From assembly GCA_900541905.1 (NCBI GenBank), contig UQLQ01000003.1, positions 1 through 64,000 on the forward strand: a stretch of DNA of 64,000 nt, written 5' to 3'. How positions within the stretch are numbered: position 1 is the stretch's first letter; every line of letters begins with the position of its first letter. This DNA comes from an uncultured Oscillospiraceae bacterium (GTDB taxonomy: Bacteria; Bacillota; Clostridia; Oscillospirales; Acutalibacteraceae). The notes beneath the pieces are model-generated. The model worked only from the letters and a program-made list of their open reading frames with translations. It had not been told where the DNA came from and ran no database searches. Positions 9,035 to 17,035 of the stretch are shown here, piece after piece. The position numbers were made by a program, and so were the translations under genes.

Positions 9035-9460
9035 TTAATCTACAACTTCTACGCCCATGCTACGAGCAGTGCCAGCAATCATGCTGATAGCTGTCTCAAT
9101 GTTAGCTGCGTTTAAGTCTTTCATTTTTGTCTCAGCAATTTTTTGTAATTGCTCACGAGTAATTTTTGAAACTTTGTTCTTGTTTGGTTCACCAGAACCC
9201 TTTTCAATACTGCAAGCTTTTTTAATTAAAACTGCAGCCGGTGGGGTTTTGGTAACAAAGGTAAATGAACGGTCTGCATAAACAGTAATAACAACAGGAA
9301 TAATCATACCTGCATCATTTTTTGTACGCTCGTTAAATTCCTTTGTAAAAGACATAATATTTACACCGTGTTGACCAAGAGCTGGACCAACTGGTGGTGC
9401 CGGTGTTGCCTTGCCGGCAGGTATCTGTAGCTTAATAAAGCCCGCTACCTTTTGAGCCAT
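9035..9460 (-). CDS. rplK: 50S ribosomal protein L11
   Basis: Binds the GTPase-associated centre of 23S rRNA; target region of thiopeptides. 141 aa from ATG at 9460, which has GGAGGTG 7 bases upstream and matches the usual family start MAQKVAGFIKLQIPAG; the open frame extends further upstream but that part has no family similarity. Contains the proline-rich PAPPVGPALGQHGVNI and the C-terminal AGTARSMGVEV. Confidence 0.98.
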   Translation of the reverse strand: MAQKVAGFIKLQIPAGKATPAPPVGPALGQHGVNIMSFTKEFNERTKNDAGMIIPVVITVYADRSFTFVTKTPPAAVLIKKACSIEKGSGEPNKNKVSKITREQLQKIAETKMKDLNAANIETAISMIAGTARSMGVEVVD

Positions 9461-9481
9461 TTCTTTGCACCTCCAAAATTC

Positions 9482-9525
9482 GTGGTAAATGGCGGAACAG
9501 TATTCATTTTGTCTGTTCCTCCCAC
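9482..9525 (-). promoter_or_regulatory. Putative r-protein leader motif upstream of rplK (copy 1)
   Basis: Minus strand GTGGGAGGAAC (9525-9515) and TTTACCAC (9489-9482), with an additional GGAACAG/CTGTTCC pairing inside. It is the same 11-base core and 8-base closing sequence as found before rplA, only with a longer loop. Confidence 0.5.
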
Positions 9526-9603
9526 TTAGGAAAACATATTGTTTCCTTTGGGGTATAACCCCCATACATAATGAGCGGTTGCCCGCTGATTACCAAAATA
9601 AAA

Positions 9604-10125
9604 TTATTCCACCGCTTCTGCTTGGTCTAACTCAAGCTCAACCGGTGTTTCGCGTCCGAACATAGATACTGTTACGCGGACACAGTTTTTCTCGACGTCA
9701 ATTTCTTCAACAATACCGGTAAATCCGTCGAGCGGACCATCAATAATGTTGACAGTATCACCAACGCCGTAGGAAACCTCAACCTCTTTCTTTTCAACGC
9801 CAAGTCTGGCAATTTCCTCATCGGAAAGCGGAATTGGCTTTGAAGATGGACCAACAAATCCTGTACAGCCGCGAATATTGCGTACTACGTACCAAGACTC
9901 ATCTGTTAAAACCATTTTTACAAGTACATAACCGGGAAAAATTTTGCGTTCCACTTCACGTTTCTTGTTATCTTTAATTTCGGTAACAATTTCGGTCGGT
10001 ACGCGAATTTCTTGGATTAAGTCTTGAATATGGCGATTTTCCACCGTTTTTTCTAGGTTTGAGGCAACCTTGTTTTCATACCCAGAATAAGTATGAACAA
10101 CATACCATTTTGCTTCTTCAGGCAT
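9604..10125 (-). CDS. nusG: Transcription termination/antitermination factor NusG
   Basis: Binds RNA polymerase clamp and couples or pauses transcription. 173 aa from ATG at 10125, chosen because GGAGG sits 8 bases upstream and the protein then begins MPEEAKWYVVHTYSGYE, the family N-terminus; a longer frame from a TTG overlaps secE and has no support. NGN domain at 1-115 with the FPGYVLVKM segment, KOW domain at about 120-173 with VGDTVNIIDGPLDGFTG. Lies 22 bases after secE. Confidence 0.97.
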   Translation of the reverse strand: MPEEAKWYVVHTYSGYENKVASNLEKTVENRHIQDLIQEIRVPTEIVTEIKDNKKREVERKIFPGYVLVKMVLTDESWYVVRNIRGCTGFVGPSSKPIPLSDEEIARLGVEKKEVEVSYGVGDTVNIIDGPLDGFTGIVEEIDVEKNCVRVTVSMFGRETPVELELDQAEAVE

Positions 10126-10147
10126 TGTACCATCCTCCGTCCAATAT

Positions 10148-10375
10148 CTAGTGGGCAATGTTCATAATAAGCCCTAACAGATACATCAATAATGTATCAA
10201 GACCGAAGATAAACGCACCAAGAACGACGATAATTAAAAGAACAATACCGGCATTCTTAAATACGGTTGATGGCTTTGGCCAAACAACTTTTTTAACCTC
10301 AGCCTTACCATCGCGGAAGAATCTAGCAATACCTTTTCCAAACCTGACAAACACATTTGGTTTCGTCTCAGCCAT
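10148..10375 (-). CDS. secE: Preprotein translocase subunit SecE
   Basis: Small membrane subunit of the SecYEG channel. 75 aa: amphipathic N-terminal part with the conserved EVKKVVWPKP motif and a single transmembrane helix (about 42-70). Follows rpmG closely, in the standard order rpmG-secE-nusG. Confidence 0.95.
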   Translation of the reverse strand: MAETKPNVFVRFGKGIARFFRDGKAEVKKVVWPKPSTVFKNAGIVLLIIVVLGAFIFGLDTLLMYLLGLIMNIAH

Positions 10376-10393
10376 AATTAATGTTCCTCCGAC

Positions 10394-10543
10394 CTATTTG
10401 GTCTCTCTGTGAAGCACGTGCTTTCTACAGAATCTGCAGTACTTGTTCATTTCAAGTCTGTCCGGATCGTTCTTTTTGTTCTTCATTGTGTTGTAGTTTC
10501 TTTGTTTGCACTCTGTGCAAGCTAATGTGATTTTCACTCTCAT
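10394..10543 (-). CDS. rpmG: 50S ribosomal protein L33
   Basis: 49 aa, too short to be listed by many ORF finders. Minus-strand ATG at 10543 is preceded by GGGAGG 6 bases upstream; the product begins MRVKITLACTECKQRNY and ends HVLHRETK. Two CxxC pairs (CTEC, CRFC) make this the zinc-binding form of L33. First gene of the operon; 5' untranslated region of about 105 bases. Confidence 0.95.
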   Translation of the reverse strand: MRVKITLACTECKQRNYNTMKNKKNDPDRLEMNKYCRFCRKHVLHRETK

Positions 10544-10655
10544 GACGGCACCTCCCGTTGCACGGAAAAAATTTAGGCTAATTCATAAGCGAACTGCCCA
10601 TGGCCTCCCTCAAAAAAAGGGCACAAAAAAATAACCCCTAATGCGAGGTAGTAAT

Positions 10656-10684
10656 ATGTTAACATAAACCAATCCATAGGTCAA
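10656..10684 (-). promoter_or_regulatory. Promoter of the rpmG-rplL operon
   Basis: Minus strand TTGACC (10684-10679), 17-base spacer, TAACAT (10661-10656). It is the only good promoter upstream of rpmG. Confidence 0.7.
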
Positions 10685-10781
10685 GCCTTTTGTACGAATT
10701 TTTTCAAATTCTCCAAAAAATAATAAAAAAGCAACGGCAAACGCTTTCCTTTCGGACAACTATGCCATTGCTTCTAAAAAA

Positions 10782-11579
10782 TCAAAGTCTTTTCGGTGCT
10801 TCTGAAGATGACCTTGAGCCGCGTCTGTCTTTCAATTTCTCACGTTCAGGTTTTGCTTTTTTCCCTTTCCATTTCACACCGTATTTATATCCTTTTTTCA
10901 ACATAGGGTCTGCTTGTTCCATAATGTTCTGTATAGCTGTATCACTCAGCCCATTTAGAATGACCATGGTAATGATGGAACGAACGTCCAAATCGCCATT
11001 TTTATAAAACTCGTTTAGCAATTCACACATTTTCTTAAAAGCTGCAGACTCTTTTTTCTTGATAGCCAAATTTTCTATTTTGGGCACTACAAATTCTTTT
11101 GCAAATGTTACAGAACGGAATCCCACATAAGAGGTACGTTCCTCATTAATTTGCTCTTTTAATTCAGGAAATATATTAACCAAACGTTTAAAAAAGAATA
11201 GTGGTCCGGGATTATTATCATCATCTTTAAACGCCTGTCTTTGCGCCTTTCTTATTTCCTCCAGACGGCTTGGACCTTCTACAGTTTCAATAAAGTCTGT
11301 AGCGATTGCCTCTGCCTCACGCAAAGTATCCTGTTCCGGGTCAAAAATCCAGTTAGATACAGATTTCCAACTGCTGTTTGGACCATCGTCTGTCATATTT
11401 GTACTGCGTAGTTCAAACATATTGTCATTTGTCTTAAATACAATACTGTAGGCTGCATCTTTATTTACAAATAATGCTGCCGGTCCTAAATCGTCCTCAA
11501 AATCTTTAGACTGTTCAAAGCCTTGTTTTTTTAGGGCGTCCGCGGTTTTTTCTACGATAAGGTCAAAGGCCTCTTGCAT
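10782..11579 (-). CDS. Conserved-looking hypothetical protein, charged
   Basis: Not recognised. 265 aa from ATG at 11579, preceded by CAGGAGTG with a rather long spacer. Soluble: no signal peptide or membrane segment. The N-terminal half (1-120) is mixed alpha/beta with FELRSTNMTDDGP and ISNWIFDP-like strands; a middle helical part follows, and the C-terminus (about 235-265) is very basic and Ser/Arg-rich (KGKKAKPEREKLKDRRGSRS), which suggests nucleic acid or ribosome contact, but this is only inference. It is a single gene between the ribosomal operon promoter and the nuclease-like gene. Confidence 0.7.
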   Translation of the reverse strand: MQEAFDLIVEKTADALKKQGFEQSKDFEDDLGPAALFVNKDAAYSIVFKTNDNMFELRSTNMTDDGPNSSWKSVSNWIFDPEQDTLREAEAIATDFIETVEGPSRLEEIRKAQRQAFKDDDNNPGPLFFFKRLVNIFPELKEQINEERTSYVGFRSVTFAKEFVVPKIENLAIKKKESAAFKKMCELLNEFYKNGDLDVRSIITMVILNGLSDTAIQNIMEQADPMLKKGYKYGVKWKGKKAKPEREKLKDRRGSRSSSEAPKRL

Positions 11580-11778
11580 CAAAAAAAATCACTCCTGCTC
11601 TTTTTGCGTTGTAGCATTCCGTTTTATTTATATCAAAATGAAAATAGTACTTACAACTTTAAAATATTTACTGGAAATTATACTACATTTTCAATCTTTA
11701 TGCAACAGGCATTCTTTCAATGCAATAAATATATTTCATCTTATCAAGATAAATCATTTCCGTAATGCTTCTATTGAG

Positions 11779-12540
11779 TTATTCAAAATATCCAATTACT
11801 TTTTCCGACACTTCATTTATAATATTTTTCGGTATATCTTCTATTTTCATAAGATAAACACAATTTAAACGGGGATTAAAGATTCCAAGGTTCTGTATGG
11901 TTTCAAAACTTACATGATAAATTGACCGTAACCCCATAAGATAATAAATCAACAGCTGCAAAGTGTGACTGTTTGTAGGTGACTTTATCGATACTTTAAA
12001 ATCCCATAATGTTTCTTTTGTTAAAAAATCTCCGTATCCTGCGGATATCAACTCTGTATATCCACCATCAAAGGTAAATCTGCGTTTGGTAATAGGTCCA
12101 TATGTTTGAATAAATGCTAAACTTCGATTCACCATATGATAGATATTCTCTATCGTGTATTGATCTGCACAAATCAAATGAACCGGTTTATATGACAATA
12201 CGCCTGTTCTAAAACATACATCGTAACCAACCAACTTGCAAGCATAAAAAATAGAGTCAGCATCTAATCCCCTAATTTGTTCTACATATTGACGAGCAAA
12301 ATCATCTTCTCCCACCAGATGCGCACCTATCATAGAAACTTTAAATGCTTCTTCAACCGGAACACCTGTTTGCACCTGTGTCAGATAATCCACAGCCAAA
12401 CCAATTAAACTCTTGGATATATTTTCGCAAGCATGTAGGGTATGATGCTCCTGCAATGCAATGATGTTGAACTGTTGGGAAGAAAGATATCCTCCCTTAG
12501 GCTGTGTAATCTGTTTGATTCTTTGTGCCACAGAAATCAT
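11779..12540 (-). CDS. Putative PD-(D/E)XK superfamily nuclease-like protein
   Basis: 253 aa, cytoplasmic. Residues 150-202 fit the catalytic layout of PD-(D/E)XK enzymes: GYGDF with Asp171, then WDFKVS with Asp180-x-Lys182 (a DxK variant of ExK), then QLLIYYLMG with Gln195 and Tyr199-200, like motif IV of RecB/Cas4-type nucleases. No cysteine cluster and no helicase domain. The N-terminal 140 residues are helical and unrecognised. ATG start with AGGAGG upstream. No toxin, methylase or CRISPR gene is adjacent, so the substrate is unknown. Motif match is visible; nuclease activity is inferred. Confidence 0.6.
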   Translation of the reverse strand: MISVAQRIKQITQPKGGYLSSQQFNIIALQEHHTLHACENISKSLIGLAVDYLTQVQTGVPVEEAFKVSMIGAHLVGEDDFARQYVEQIRGLDADSIFYACKLVGYDVCFRTGVLSYKPVHLICADQYTIENIYHMVNRSLAFIQTYGPITKRRFTFDGGYTELISAGYGDFLTKETLWDFKVSIKSPTNSHTLQLLIYYLMGLRSIYHVSFETIQNLGIFNPRLNCVYLMKIEDIPKNIINEVSEKVIGYFE

Positions 12541-12801
12541 ATATTTCCTCCTACTGCTGATTTCTTATGAACGAATACCGCCAAAAATTTGGTAGCTAAA
12601 TCAGACTTTTTATGATATATATGGTAATATTAAAAAAAGGACCAAAATAGCTCATTTTTTGTTATTTCTATGCAAAAAAACGGGTGAGAAAAAAAGTCTA
12701 CCTTATATACCATTTTATACCGTTTATCCGTCTGTTTTAGCTGTTTTGCAACATCAATAAAAAACTAAAATACTTACAGTTGTTCCATTGCGTCTAACTG
12801 C

Positions 12802-12831
12802 TTGCAAGCTTTGCGTAAAATATGGTATGAT
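12802..12831 (+). promoter_or_regulatory. Probable promoter of the ddl operon
   Basis: TTGCAA (12802-12807), 18-base spacer, TATGAT (12826-12831), 75 bases upstream of ddl. The 260 bases before it (12541-12801) hold no gene that I can see; they are AT-rich with no strong hairpin. Confidence 0.6.
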
Positions 12832-12906
12832 ATAGATTAAATCATTATATATAATAAGTATATTAATTCGTTCTCATCGAAATAAGAGTATGGGGGTATA
12901 TATTTT

Positions 12907-13974
12907 ATGTCTAGAACAACAGTTGCTGTCATTTTTGGAGGGTGTTCCTCTGAATATGAAATTTCTCTGCTTTCCGCATCATCTGTTATCCGTAACATTC
13001 CAAAAGATAAATACGAAATTATTATGCTTGGTATTACCAAAGAAGGTCATTGGCTTTTATTTAACGGCGATGTGGATGAAATTGAAAATGGTACTTGGGA
13101 GCAGCATTCTGAAAACCGTACTGCATTTTTATCTCCGGACAGAGGCATCCACGGAATTGTAATGGAAACAGAATATGGCTTTTCCGCAATCCGTATTGAT
13201 GTTATTTTTCCCGTACTTCACGGAAAAAACGGTGAAGACGGTACCATTCAGGGATTATTCCAATTAAGCGGTATCCCTTTTGTAGGATGCGATACCCTTG
13301 CATCCGCCGTGTGTATGGATAAAGCTGTCACCAATATTCTTTTGGAGGCTGCAGGAATTGACCAGGCAAACTTTATGTGGTTTTATGCTTCCGACTACGA
13401 AAATGTAAAGGAACAAGTAAAAGAAGACATTATGGCTGATTTGGGAGGCTATCCGGTATTCGTAAAACCGGCAAATGCAGGTTCTTCTGTTGGTGTCAGC
13501 AAGGCCAAAAATGCTGCGGAACTGGACAAAGCTGTAGCAATTGCAGCAAAAGAAGATAAAAAGATTGTAATTGAAGAATGCATTGTGGGCAAAGAAGTGG
13601 AATGCGCCGTTATGGGTAATGCCATTCCAAAAGTGTCTGTTGTTGGTGAAATAGCACCCTCTGCAGAATTTTATGACTATGAAGACAAATACAAAAACGG
13701 AACTTCAAAAGTTTACATACCTGCTCCACTAGATGACGAACTTTCTGCAGAAATTTGCAACACAGCAGCAAAAGCGTACCGCGCACTTGGTTGCAGCGGT
13801 TTGTCACGTGTAGATTTTTTTGTTCGTGACAGTGACAATGCAATTCTTCTCAACGAAATTAACACGTTACCCGGCTTTACTTCTATCAGTATGTACTCCA
13901 TGCTTTGGAAAGCCTGCGGTATTGATTACGGACACCTATTGGACCATATTATCCAATTCGCATTTGACAAATAA
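12907..13974 (+). CDS. ddl: D-alanine--D-alanine ligase
   Basis: ATP-grasp enzyme joining two D-alanines for the peptidoglycan precursor. 355 aa with the N-terminal VIFGGCSSEYEIS, VLHGKNGEDGTIQG, the VKPANAGSSVGVSK loop, the FYDYEDKY substrate loop and the C-terminal LNEINTLPGFTSISMYS. The YDYxxKY loop argues for a D-Ala-D-Ala ligase and against a VanA-type D-lactate ligase. First of a run of five genes on the plus strand; its partner murI begins 44 bases later. Confidence 0.95.
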   Translation: MSRTTVAVIFGGCSSEYEISLLSASSVIRNIPKDKYEIIMLGITKEGHWLLFNGDVDEIENGTWEQHSENRTAFLSPDRGIHGIVMETEYGFSAIRIDVIFPVLHGKNGEDGTIQGLFQLSGIPFVGCDTLASAVCMDKAVTNILLEAAGIDQANFMWFYASDYENVKEQVKEDIMADLGGYPVFVKPANAGSSVGVSKAKNAAELDKAVAIAAKEDKKIVIEECIVGKEVECAVMGNAIPKVSVVGEIAPSAEFYDYEDKYKNGTSKVYIPAPLDDELSAEICNTAAKAYRALGCSGLSRVDFFVRDSDNAILLNEINTLPGFTSISMYSMLWKACGIDYGHLLDHIIQFAFDK

Positions 13975-14018
13975 TAAACGTTATATTCTAGCTGAGAAAG
14001 TAAGGATTGAGATTCAAC

Positions 14019-14852
14019 ATGGATAACAGACCAATTGGCATTTTCGATTCCGGCCTTGGAGGATTAACTGCCGTAAAAGAAATCTTGAGTATTCTTCCAC
14101 AGGAAGACATCGTATACTTTGGAGATACCGGACGTGTGCCTTACGGTACACGCAGTAAAGAAACCATAATGAAATATGCAAAACAAGATATGGCATTCTT
14201 GCAGTCCAAAAACGTCAAAATGATTATTGCCGCCTGCGGTACAGTCAGTTCAGTGGCAGGCCATATTGGAGACGCCCTCTCACTCCCTTTTACCGGAGTA
14301 TTAAAACCTACCGCTTTGGCGGCTTGCCTGGCCACACATAATAAACGGATTGGTATTATCGGTACAACTGCTACCATTAAAAGCGGTTCTTACCAAAAAG
14401 CAATTTTAGAAATCAACCCCGATATTCAAGTGTTTGCGCAAGACTGCCCGCTATTTGTTCCCTTGGTTGAAAATGGCTTTACTTCTCCGGACAGTGATAT
14501 TGTTCTGTCTGTTATCAAACATTATTTACAGCCTTTTATGGATGCAGATATTGATACTCTAATTTTAGGATGTACGCATTATCCGATTTTGTATCATGCC
14601 ATTGAAAAGGTCATGGGCAAAGGTGTATTTTTAGTGGACAGCGGAAAAGAAACTGCTGTCCATGCAGCAGATATATTGGAGGAACAAGGGCTGCTTACCA
14701 ATCGAAGCCGCAAGGGTACCTGCACCTTTTATGTCAGTGACAGTACAGACGGATTTACGGAATCTGCCAACATCTTTTTACAGCAAAACGTACAGCAAAC
14801 AGTAGAGTTTATAGATATTGAGGCATTTTCACAGTCACAGCATGTAAAATAA
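14019..14852 (+). CDS. murI: Glutamate racemase
   Basis: Makes D-glutamate for peptidoglycan. 277 aa from ATG at 14019; a TTG 12 bases upstream is in frame but falls directly on the AAGGA ribosome site. N-terminal IGIFDSGLGGLTAVKE, first catalytic cysteine in AACGTVSS, second in LGCTHYPIL. The first motif is ACNT in most family members, so Asn is replaced by Gly here. Coupled by position to ddl: both supply D-amino acids for the cell wall. Confidence 0.93.
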   Translation: MDNRPIGIFDSGLGGLTAVKEILSILPQEDIVYFGDTGRVPYGTRSKETIMKYAKQDMAFLQSKNVKMIIAACGTVSSVAGHIGDALSLPFTGVLKPTALAACLATHNKRIGIIGTTATIKSGSYQKAILEINPDIQVFAQDCPLFVPLVENGFTSPDSDIVLSVIKHYLQPFMDADIDTLILGCTHYPILYHAIEKVMGKGVFLVDSGKETAVHAADILEEQGLLTNRSRKGTCTFYVSDSTDGFTESANIFLQQNVQQTVEFIDIEAFSQSQHVK

Positions 14853-14875
14853 AAAGGAAGAATGAAGTTAAATAT

Positions 14876-15301
14876 ATGGAAGAAAATCATCTAATTAACA
14901 TTTGCAACAGGCAAACAATAAATGGAGAAACAGAGGAAATTTGTTTAACCACAATGGGTACCTATGCCGAAAAAGGCGGTAACCGCTACATCATCTATCA
15001 AGAATATGACCAAGAAACCGGTCAGCCTACGCAAACATCAACGCTAAAAGTTACACCCAATCATACGATTACGCTTATGCGTAACAATACAAACCGCACC
15101 AATTTAATACTGGAAGAAGGCAAACGACACTTATGCCAATACGGTACACAATTCGGAAGTATGATGCTTGGTGTGTTTACAAAACTAGTAAAAATTGACT
15201 TAAATGACCAAGGCGGTTCCCTACAAGCAAATTATACGCTAGATCTAGACACGAACCTGGCAAGTGAAAACGAAATTATCATTACGGTAAAGGAGGCTTA
15301 A
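14876..15301 (+). CDS. DUF1934 (YwiB-like) beta-barrel protein
   Basis: 141 aa, no signal peptide. The whole length fits the DUF1934 family: an early ETEEICLTTMGTY, the central YIIYQEYDQETGQPT and LGVFTKLVKI near the end. Function unknown; the family has a lipocalin-like barrel fold and is commonly encoded just upstream of argS in Firmicutes, as here (its stop overlaps the argS ribosome site AAAGGAGG). Confidence 0.85.
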   Translation: MEENHLINICNRQTINGETEEICLTTMGTYAEKGGNRYIIYQEYDQETGQPTQTSTLKVTPNHTITLMRNNTNRTNLILEEGKRHLCQYGTQFGSMMLGVFTKLVKIDLNDQGGSLQANYTLDLDTNLASENEIIITVKEA

Positions 15302-15307
15302 CCGCCC

Positions 15308-17002
15308 ATGTCAAAACTTGTAGAACAATCTACCACAAATTTAAGAACATTAATTATAGAAGCAATTGGAAAAGCAATCGCTGCCGGTCAACTCCCCAGT
15401 GAACCAATCCCCGATTTTACCATTGAGGTACCGGCGGACCGTTCCCATGGCGACTGGGCAACCAATGTTGCAATGGTATCTGCAAAAGCATTTAAATTGG
15501 CTCCACGTAAAATTGCGGAAGCTGTCGCTTCCAATATTGTATTGGACAACTCCTATTTTAAATCCTGTGAAATTGCAGGACCCGGTTTTCTAAATTTTTT
15601 CTTAAACGAACAATTCTATGTTGACGTTGTAAAAGAAGTCATCGCCGAAGGAGACAACTACGGACACAGCGACTTTGGACAAAACAAGAAAGTAATGATT
15701 GAATTTGTATCTGCAAACCCAACAGGACCTATGCATATGGGCAATGCCCGCGGCGGCGCTTTAGGCGACTGCTTGGCTTCTGTTATGAGTACAGCCGGCT
15801 ATGACGTTTGGCGAGAGTTCTATGTCAATGATGCAGGGAACCAAATTGAGAAATTCGGAAATTCTTTGGAAGCCCGCTATCTGCAAATGTATTTGGGAGA
15901 AGAAAACGTACCTTTCCCCGAAGACGGTTATCAAGGCGAAGATATTAAAGACCGTGCTGCTGAATTTGCGGCAATCAACGGAGACCAATTTGTCCATGTA
16001 GATTCCCATATCCGTCAGCAGGCATTGATTGAATATGCACTACCTCATAATATAGAAAAAATGCAAAAAGATTTGAAAAAATACGGTATTACCTATGACC
16101 AATGGTTCTTGGAAAGTACCATTCACAAAAATGGAGAACTGCAGGAAACCATCGAAGAACTGACAAAACGCGGATACACTTACGAAAAAGATGGCGCTCT
16201 TTGGTATAAAGCCACTGAATTCGGTTCGGACAAAGATGATGTATTGGTCCGCCAAAACGGTAATCCTACTTACTTTGCAGCAGATATTGCGTATCATCGC
16301 AATAAGTTTGTAAAACGTGGATTTGATTTATGTATTGATATCTGGGGTGCAGACCATCACGGTCACGTTGCCAGAATGAAAGGCGCTATGGAGGCATTGG
16401 GTCTGGATAGCAGTAAACTGGATGTTATTTTGATGCAACTGGTACGCCTGACACAAAACGGAGAAGTAGTACGTATGAGCAAACGTACCGGCAAAGCCAT
16501 CCAACTGGGAGACTTACTGGATGAAGTACCTGTGGATTCCGCTCGATTCCTATTTAACATGAGAGAAGCCAATTCTCAAATGGAATTTGATTTGGACCTT
16601 GCAGTGAAACAAGATTCTCAAAATCCGGTTTACTACGTACAATATGCACGTGCACGTATTTGCAGTATTTTAAAGGCACTTGCGGCAGACGGAATTACAC
16701 CTTACCCATGTACGGATGAGGAATTGCGTTTGTTAACCACACCTGCTGAATTGGAATTGATTCGTCATTTATCCGCATACACATCCGAAATTATTGAAGC
16801 TGCAAAAGATTATGACCCTGCACGTATTACCAGATATGTCATTACATTGGCAACTCTATTCCATAAATTTTATGATGCATGCCGTGTAAAAGGAGACAAC
16901 CCACATTTAACAAACGCAAGACTGACATTATGCATTGCAACTTCTACTGTGATTTGTAACGTATTAAACATGTTTAAAATTTCCACACCTGAATCTATGT
17001 AA
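15308..17002 (+). CDS. argS: Arginyl-tRNA synthetase
   Basis: Class I synthetase charging tRNA-Arg. 564 aa. N-terminal additional domain, HIGH-type motif MHMGNARGG (about 138-146), the DxWGADHHGHVARM segment, MSKRTG in the KMSKS position (about 390), and an all-helical anticodon-binding C-terminus. Ribosome site AAAGGAGG lies inside the preceding gene, showing tight coupling. Confidence 0.96.
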   Translation: MSKLVEQSTTNLRTLIIEAIGKAIAAGQLPSEPIPDFTIEVPADRSHGDWATNVAMVSAKAFKLAPRKIAEAVASNIVLDNSYFKSCEIAGPGFLNFFLNEQFYVDVVKEVIAEGDNYGHSDFGQNKKVMIEFVSANPTGPMHMGNARGGALGDCLASVMSTAGYDVWREFYVNDAGNQIEKFGNSLEARYLQMYLGEENVPFPEDGYQGEDIKDRAAEFAAINGDQFVHVDSHIRQQALIEYALPHNIEKMQKDLKKYGITYDQWFLESTIHKNGELQETIEELTKRGYTYEKDGALWYKATEFGSDKDDVLVRQNGNPTYFAADIAYHRNKFVKRGFDLCIDIWGADHHGHVARMKGAMEALGLDSSKLDVILMQLVRLTQNGEVVRMSKRTGKAIQLGDLLDEVPVDSARFLFNMREANSQMEFDLDLAVKQDSQNPVYYVQYARARICSILKALAADGITPYPCTDEELRLLTTPAELELIRHLSAYTSEIIEAAKDYDPARITRYVITLATLFHKFYDACRVKGDNPHLTNARLTLCIATSTVICNVLNMFKISTPESM

Positions 17003-17035
17003 AAGAAACATTTTGGAAAGGCGTTGAGTGTTAAG

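Noticed and set aside
12541..12801. Search for a T-box or other riboswitch upstream of ddl
   Set aside because: No T-box TGGNACC sequence or strong terminator is present; only AT-rich spacer.
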